DNA from: Paenibacillus phytohabitans
Lineage (GTDB): Bacteria > Bacillota > Bacilli > Paenibacillales > Paenibacillaceae
Length of the DNA stretch: 64,000 nt
Direction of reading: 5' to 3'
Assembly: GCF_013141775.1 (NCBI RefSeq)
Contig: NZ_WHOB01000041.1
Location: 36,840 to 100,839 of the forward strand
Position 1 is the first letter of the stretch. Every line of letters starts with the position of its first letter. Below, piece by piece: positions 60,552 to 64,000 of this stretch. A program made the translations under genes and the position numbers. A model generated the notes under the pieces. It made no database searches and was not told the DNA's origin. It worked only from the letters and a program-made list of their open reading frames with translations.

Positions 60552-62273
60552 TTGGACAGAAGACAGAGACAAAGACGCGTCAAAAAGCGTGGAAGTCTTT
60601 TTCGCCGCTTATTGGGACTTGTCATTATAGCTGCCGCAGCCTTTTGGGTTGTATATTATGTATTACCGAACCGTCAGCATCTGGATCCGGATTGGAAGGG
60701 GCTGGAGAAGCCTGTTTTTGTTAAGGGAGAGCTTACCGGATACTCAGCCTCAGGGACAGGGGACAGCCTGCTATTACCACTGCCGCTATTACAGGAATAC
60801 GTAGATTCATCTATCCGTTACGAGGAAAAGAGCAAGTCTGTGATTCTGTCGACAGACAGCAGTCTTTTATATATGCAGGAAGATTCAACAGCAGCAAGTT
60901 TGAACAATGAGCCCCTGCAGCTTCGTCTTGCGCCTGAAGAGAAGGATGGGGTGACATATCTTCCGGCAGATACACTGGAGGACTTATATGGCTTTGAGGT
61001 AGACGAGGATAGCAGTACCGGTGCTGTTCTGTTAATGACTGCCGGCGAAACGGTGCCGTTAGGCAAGGTGAAGGGTAAGGAAGGCGGACGGACCAAAGCG
61101 CTCCGCAGCGGAGCCTCCGTACATGCGCCAATCCTTGCTGATATGCCGCCGGGAGCCACAGTGAGAATCTGGAATTCAGACATCAAAGGCTGGCTGTATG
61201 TGCAGCTGGAGAGCGGATATACAGGCTTCGTCAAGGCGGACGATATTCTAGCAGACGGGAATAGAACAGTAGTGCAGCAGCCTGTGGCTCCTACCCGTGC
61301 CGAACGCAGCTGGAAAGGAAAGCCCGTTAATATGTTCTGGGAGGCAGTCTACGAACGCAAGCCGAATCCTGCGAAATTCGCTGATTTGCCTGGGATTAAT
61401 GTGGTTAGTCCAACCTGGTTCAGTATTATCGATGTTAATGGTAATGTTCGCAGCCAGGCTGATAGCGCCTATGTAGAGTGGGCTCACACCCAGGGCATGG
61501 AGGTATGGGGTCTGCTCAGCAACAGCTTTGAGGCGGACCTGACTACGGAGGCACTATCCACGTATGACAGACGGATGAATACAATTGTGCAGATGCTGAA
61601 GTACGCGGATCTTTACAACCTGGACGGTATTAATATCGACTTTGAGAATGTATACACCAAGGATGGACCTAATGTAACCCAATTCATGCGGGAACTGAAG
61701 CCTATGGCACAGAGCCGGAATCTGATTGTCTCTATTGATGTAACACCGAAATCAAACAGTGAAATGTGGTCCTTGTTCCTGGATCGCCGGGCGCTTGGAG
61801 CCGTGTCGGATTTCCTGGTCGTGATGGCTTACGATGAGCATTGGGCGGCTAGTCCGGTTGCCGGTTCTGTAGCTTCCCTGCCGTGGGTGAAGAATTCTAT
61901 AAACCGGATTATTGAAGAGGATGCAGTCCCTGCCGAGAAGCTGATTCTGGGGATACCCTTGTACACTCGTATCTGGACCGAGAAGACCGAGAAAGGTGAA
62001 ACCAAAGTAAGTTCCAAGGCCGTCAGTATGAATGCGGTCCAGGAGATACTTGCCGAGAAGAAGCTGACACCGGTTCTTGATAAGGATGCAGGACAGAATT
62101 ATGTGGAATATAAAGAAGAGGATGCTCTGCGCAAAATATGGATCGAGGATAAAGTTTCGCTGGCAGCCAGAGTCGAGCTGGCGCAGTCCTTCGGCCTTGG
62201 CGGGGTAGCCTCATGGAATCGGAGCTTTGCCAATCCGGAAGCGTGGGAAGCACTCAAGGCAATTGTTGAATAA
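60552..62273 (+). CDS. membrane-anchored GH18 family glycosidase with SH3 domain
   Basis: A 573-residue envelope protein. A basic tail (RRQRQRRVKKRGSLFRR) and one membrane helix (LLGLVIIAAAAFWVVYYVL) anchor it outside. Then a copper-amine-oxidase-N-like domain (about 60-175), an SH3 domain (about 185-240), and a GH18 barrel (265-573) with the catalytic DGINIDFENV (DxxDxDxE pattern) and VVMAYDEHWAASP. Family members cleave peptidoglycan or chitin-type bonds, several of them in spores. The TTG at 60552 is the start: GGAGGATATATT precedes it. Confidence 0.88.
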   Translation: MDRRQRQRRVKKRGSLFRRLLGLVIIAAAAFWVVYYVLPNRQHLDPDWKGLEKPVFVKGELTGYSASGTGDSLLLPLPLLQEYVDSSIRYEEKSKSVILSTDSSLLYMQEDSTAASLNNEPLQLRLAPEEKDGVTYLPADTLEDLYGFEVDEDSSTGAVLLMTAGETVPLGKVKGKEGGRTKALRSGASVHAPILADMPPGATVRIWNSDIKGWLYVQLESGYTGFVKADDILADGNRTVVQQPVAPTRAERSWKGKPVNMFWEAVYERKPNPAKFADLPGINVVSPTWFSIIDVNGNVRSQADSAYVEWAHTQGMEVWGLLSNSFEADLTTEALSTYDRRMNTIVQMLKYADLYNLDGINIDFENVYTKDGPNVTQFMRELKPMAQSRNLIVSIDVTPKSNSEMWSLFLDRRALGAVSDFLVVMAYDEHWAASPVAGSVASLPWVKNSINRIIEEDAVPAEKLILGIPLYTRIWTEKTEKGETKVSSKAVSMNAVQEILAEKKLTPVLDKDAGQNYVEYKEEDALRKIWIEDKVSLAARVELAQSFGLGGVASWNRSFANPEAWEALKAIVE

Positions 62274-62293
62274 TGCTTAAGTGGATTAATTAT

Positions 62294-62335
62294 AAAACGG
62301 GTGTCATCCATTAGAGGACGACACCCGTTTTATTT
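62294..62335. terminator. bidirectional terminator
   Basis: AAAACGGGTGTC pairs with GACACCCGTTTT, with an inner TCC/GGA, between the convergent GH18 and ygzB genes. Confidence 0.85.
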
Positions 62336-62373
62336 GTATCCGGCAGGAGATTATTAAAGACATATGAATTCGA

Positions 62374-62739
62374 TTATTGCTTCAATTGCTGGACTTCAAG
62401 TTCTTCAGCAGTAATTGTGGCTTGTGCAGGGTCCATCGTAAGGATGGTGTGACAGAACATACAGCGGTCCGTTTTGCCAAGCATTTTGGTCAGCTTATGG
62501 CATTCGGGACATTCCACCTGGACAGCACTGGTTGAGAGCATGCCCGCCCAGAAGTAGATGGCCAGACTGGCCATCATGGAGATTAGACCAATGACGAGAC
62601 CGATAGCAGCGACAACCTTGCCTGCAGATCCCCAGAATACAATGCCTGCGGTTCCCATAATCATAAGACCCATACCCAGCATCGTAAGAAGCAGTCCCCA
62701 GGTGCGAAAAGCGTTGATTTTGGCCGATTTAAATTTCAT
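62374..62739 (-). CDS. ygzB: YgzB family membrane protein with zinc ribbon
   Basis: A 121-residue protein with two membrane helices (TWGLLLTMLGMGLMIMGTAG and KVVAAIGLVIGLISMMASLA) and a C-terminal zinc ribbon (CPECHKLTKMLGKTDRCMFC). This is the UPF0295/YgzB layout, found next to perR in Bacillus as well. Function unknown. ATG 62739 follows AGGAGATAATACTC. Confidence 0.88.
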   Translation of the reverse strand: MKFKSAKINAFRTWGLLLTMLGMGLMIMGTAGIVFWGSAGKVVAAIGLVIGLISMMASLAIYFWAGMLSTSAVQVECPECHKLTKMLGKTDRCMFCHTILTMDPAQATITAEELEVQQLKQ

Positions 62740-62870
62740 GAGTATTATCTCCTAACTGAAATATAGTTCGGTTGTCCAGGAGGAACTGACATGAATATGT
62801 AGAATATCATTTATGTAAAGAGAATTATAACTGACTGGATGCAAAATCGCCAAATTTGATGGAGGGAAGT

Positions 62871-63746
62871 ATGGAACTGTCCAATTTGACCCTATTAAGT
62901 GGGGAGACATTTGATGAGAATGTTCTTGGAGCCGTTGCTTTGCGGCAAAGAGGCAATGACACATTTCAGAGCGCGCTGCTGCACGACTTTGATATGATGG
63001 TGCTCATGCTGCATGAGGAACAGGAGACAGAGCGAATTATAACCCACACCATTGCCGGGGACCGGCGGACGCAATCCGTGCATGTGGGTCTATCTGCTTT
63101 GGAACGCGCTGTGATGGCAGGGGACAATAATGAACTCCTTACCAGTTTAATGTCCGGTGAGGTGATCTGGGACCCTAAGGGAATATTGGCGGAGATGCGG
63201 AAGGAACTCATCCAGTTTCAAGGTCCGCTGAAAGAGCGGGTATTGTTTATGGAATTCTCCCGGTTTCTACATATGTATGTGAAGTCGAAACGTTACCTTG
63301 AAGCAGGCTGTACTATGGATGCTTATAACTGCGTGCTGATCGCTCTATACCATTGGGCACGTATTGAAGTGAGCGAGGCCGGATATTTTCCGGAACCCGC
63401 AGTTTGGGGACAGGTCAAGAATTTGAATTCTCCGGTTCATAAGTTATATGAAGAACTTACAGTAAGTACAGAAACGCTCGAGCAGAGAGTCGAACTGATT
63501 TTGCTGGCCTGCGAGTTTGCATTAATGTCAAAAATGGCGGATTGTTGCGCTATGCTTCTCCATATCCTGAGCAGCCGTAAGGAGGCTTGGAGTATTAAAG
63601 AACTTCTACAGCATTCAGGACTGAGCCAGCTTCAGGCAGAGCTGCCGCTTGTTCTGCGCAAGCTTGTATCGCGTTCATTAATTAGAGAAATTACTTCTTG
63701 GGCTGTTGAGGCCGGGGACGGGCATGCAATTCGGTATACCCTTTAG
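62871..63746 (+). CDS. ygxA: YgxA-like nucleotidyltransferase-fold protein
   Basis: A 291-residue soluble protein. The N-terminal third resembles a nucleotidyltransferase fold (SALLHDFDMMVLMLHEEQ, with the Asp pair), and the rest is helical (RFLHMYVKSKRYLEAGCTMDAYNCVLIALYHWARIEV). Bacillus YgxA sits in the same place near perR and an rrn operon. Reaction unknown. ATG 62871 is just after GGAGGGAAGT. Confidence 0.85.
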   Translation: MELSNLTLLSGETFDENVLGAVALRQRGNDTFQSALLHDFDMMVLMLHEEQETERIITHTIAGDRRTQSVHVGLSALERAVMAGDNNELLTSLMSGEVIWDPKGILAEMRKELIQFQGPLKERVLFMEFSRFLHMYVKSKRYLEAGCTMDAYNCVLIALYHWARIEVSEAGYFPEPAVWGQVKNLNSPVHKLYEELTVSTETLEQRVELILLACEFALMSKMADCCAMLLHILSSRKEAWSIKELLQHSGLSQLQAELPLVLRKLVSRSLIREITSWAVEAGDGHAIRYTL

Positions 63747-63804
63747 TTAGGTGGCTGTCCACGGATATGAATAGACCTATAATAGAAAAATAAGCAGGAG
63801 GATG

Positions 63805-63831
63805 GAGAGAGGTAGTGTACTCTCTTTTTTT
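63805..63831 (+). terminator. terminator of ygxA
   Basis: AGAGAG-gtagtgta-CTCTCT followed by seven T. Confidence 0.75.
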
Positions 63832-63878
63832 ATTTGTCCTTGCTGCATGAGCGCAGATAATGAGGGGAATATTTAGGG

Positions 63879-64000
63879 TTGACTAGGACGCAACTTATGT
63901 GATAAATTATAACTCGTCCCTCTGACATAACGATGCGCTGCAAAGCAGTCGTAAATCAGCCGAAAAAAGAAATCAAAAAAAAGGTTGACTAAAACGAGGG
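63879..64000 (+). promoter_or_regulatory. tandem rRNA-type promoter region
   Basis: TTGACT (63879-63884) with TAAATT 18 bases on, and a second TTGACT (63985-63990) cut off by the window end, preceded by an A-run. TTGACT-AAAACGAGG is typical of the leader of Paenibacillus rRNA operons. The 16S gene itself is not in the window. Confidence 0.5.

Noticed and set aside
1..64000. tRNA or rRNA genes, prophage, insertion sequences with transposase
   Set aside because: None was recognised on either strand, although I could not run a search tool.

Overview
The window reads as a Paenibacillus-type chromosome (low-to-middle GC Gram-positive, endospore former). Evidence from the sequence: strong AGGAGG-type ribosome binding sites, frequent TTG starts, a YyaC-type spore gene, YesM/Lpl-type carbohydrate ABC genes with a GH95 enzyme, gatCAB, perR-ygzB-ygxA synteny, a SigY-Yxl operon, and many intergenic repeats. 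Species cannot be named from the sequence alone.

Layout. 0-8.4 kb: a glycan uptake and degradation locus (YesM-type sensor kinase, two permeases, lipoprotein binding protein with its own promoter and cre site, GH95 alpha-L-fucosidase). 8.4-11.6 kb: secreted transglutaminase-like protein, DUF3889 protein, and a divergent MerR regulator/nitroreductase pair. 11.6-12.6 kb: a large 51-bp repeat array. 12.6-14.5 kb: a lysine permease under a lysine riboswitch. 14.5-21.6 kb: CvfC-like protein, MBL hydrolase, YkpA-like ABC-F ATPase, Mn-type CDF exporter and an SH3/NlpC-P60 cell-wall hydrolase.

22.5-36.2 kb is the most notable part, a general-stress island. Its centre (24.7-33.9 kb) is a complete SigB partner-switching cluster. 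It runs: receiver-PP2C phosphatase (RsbY-like), membrane hybrid kinase with three receivers (RsbK-like), CheR-type methyltransferase (RsbM-like), a second sensorless hybrid kinase, RsbV, RsbW and SigB. The flanks carry typical stress proteins (DUF1328, DUF948/YtxG-like, YflT-like, DUF5665, YtxH-like, pirin). Sites resembling SigB promoters (GTTTC[AG]-N14-GG[GT]TNA) precede rsbV, the YtxG-like gene and the YflT-like gene. This suggests autoregulation and a local regulon.

36-49 kb: DUF1128, yyaC, an alpha/beta hydrolase, MFS exporter with ArsR-like regulator, DUF6483 and methyltransferase genes, an 0.8-kb repeat-filled gap, an O-antigen-ligase-like TPR membrane protein with an in-frame repeat, sdpIR, and a DedA/thioredoxin-like/MBL operon. 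49-52.5 kb: an ECF sigY-yxlCDEFG operon with a matching promoter. 53-57 kb: gatCAB, with a 304-bp repeat-bearing gap between gatA and gatB. 57-63.8 kb: GNAT, a LiaF/DUF4097-like membrane protein, perR, GH18 protein, ygzB and ygxA. The last 120 bases hold rRNA-type promoter motifs, so an rrn operon probably follows.

At least five intergenic repeat families occur (named A, B, C, D and an 11-bp array). Several keep hairpin pairing while the arm sequences change, so they look like structured elements rather than genes.
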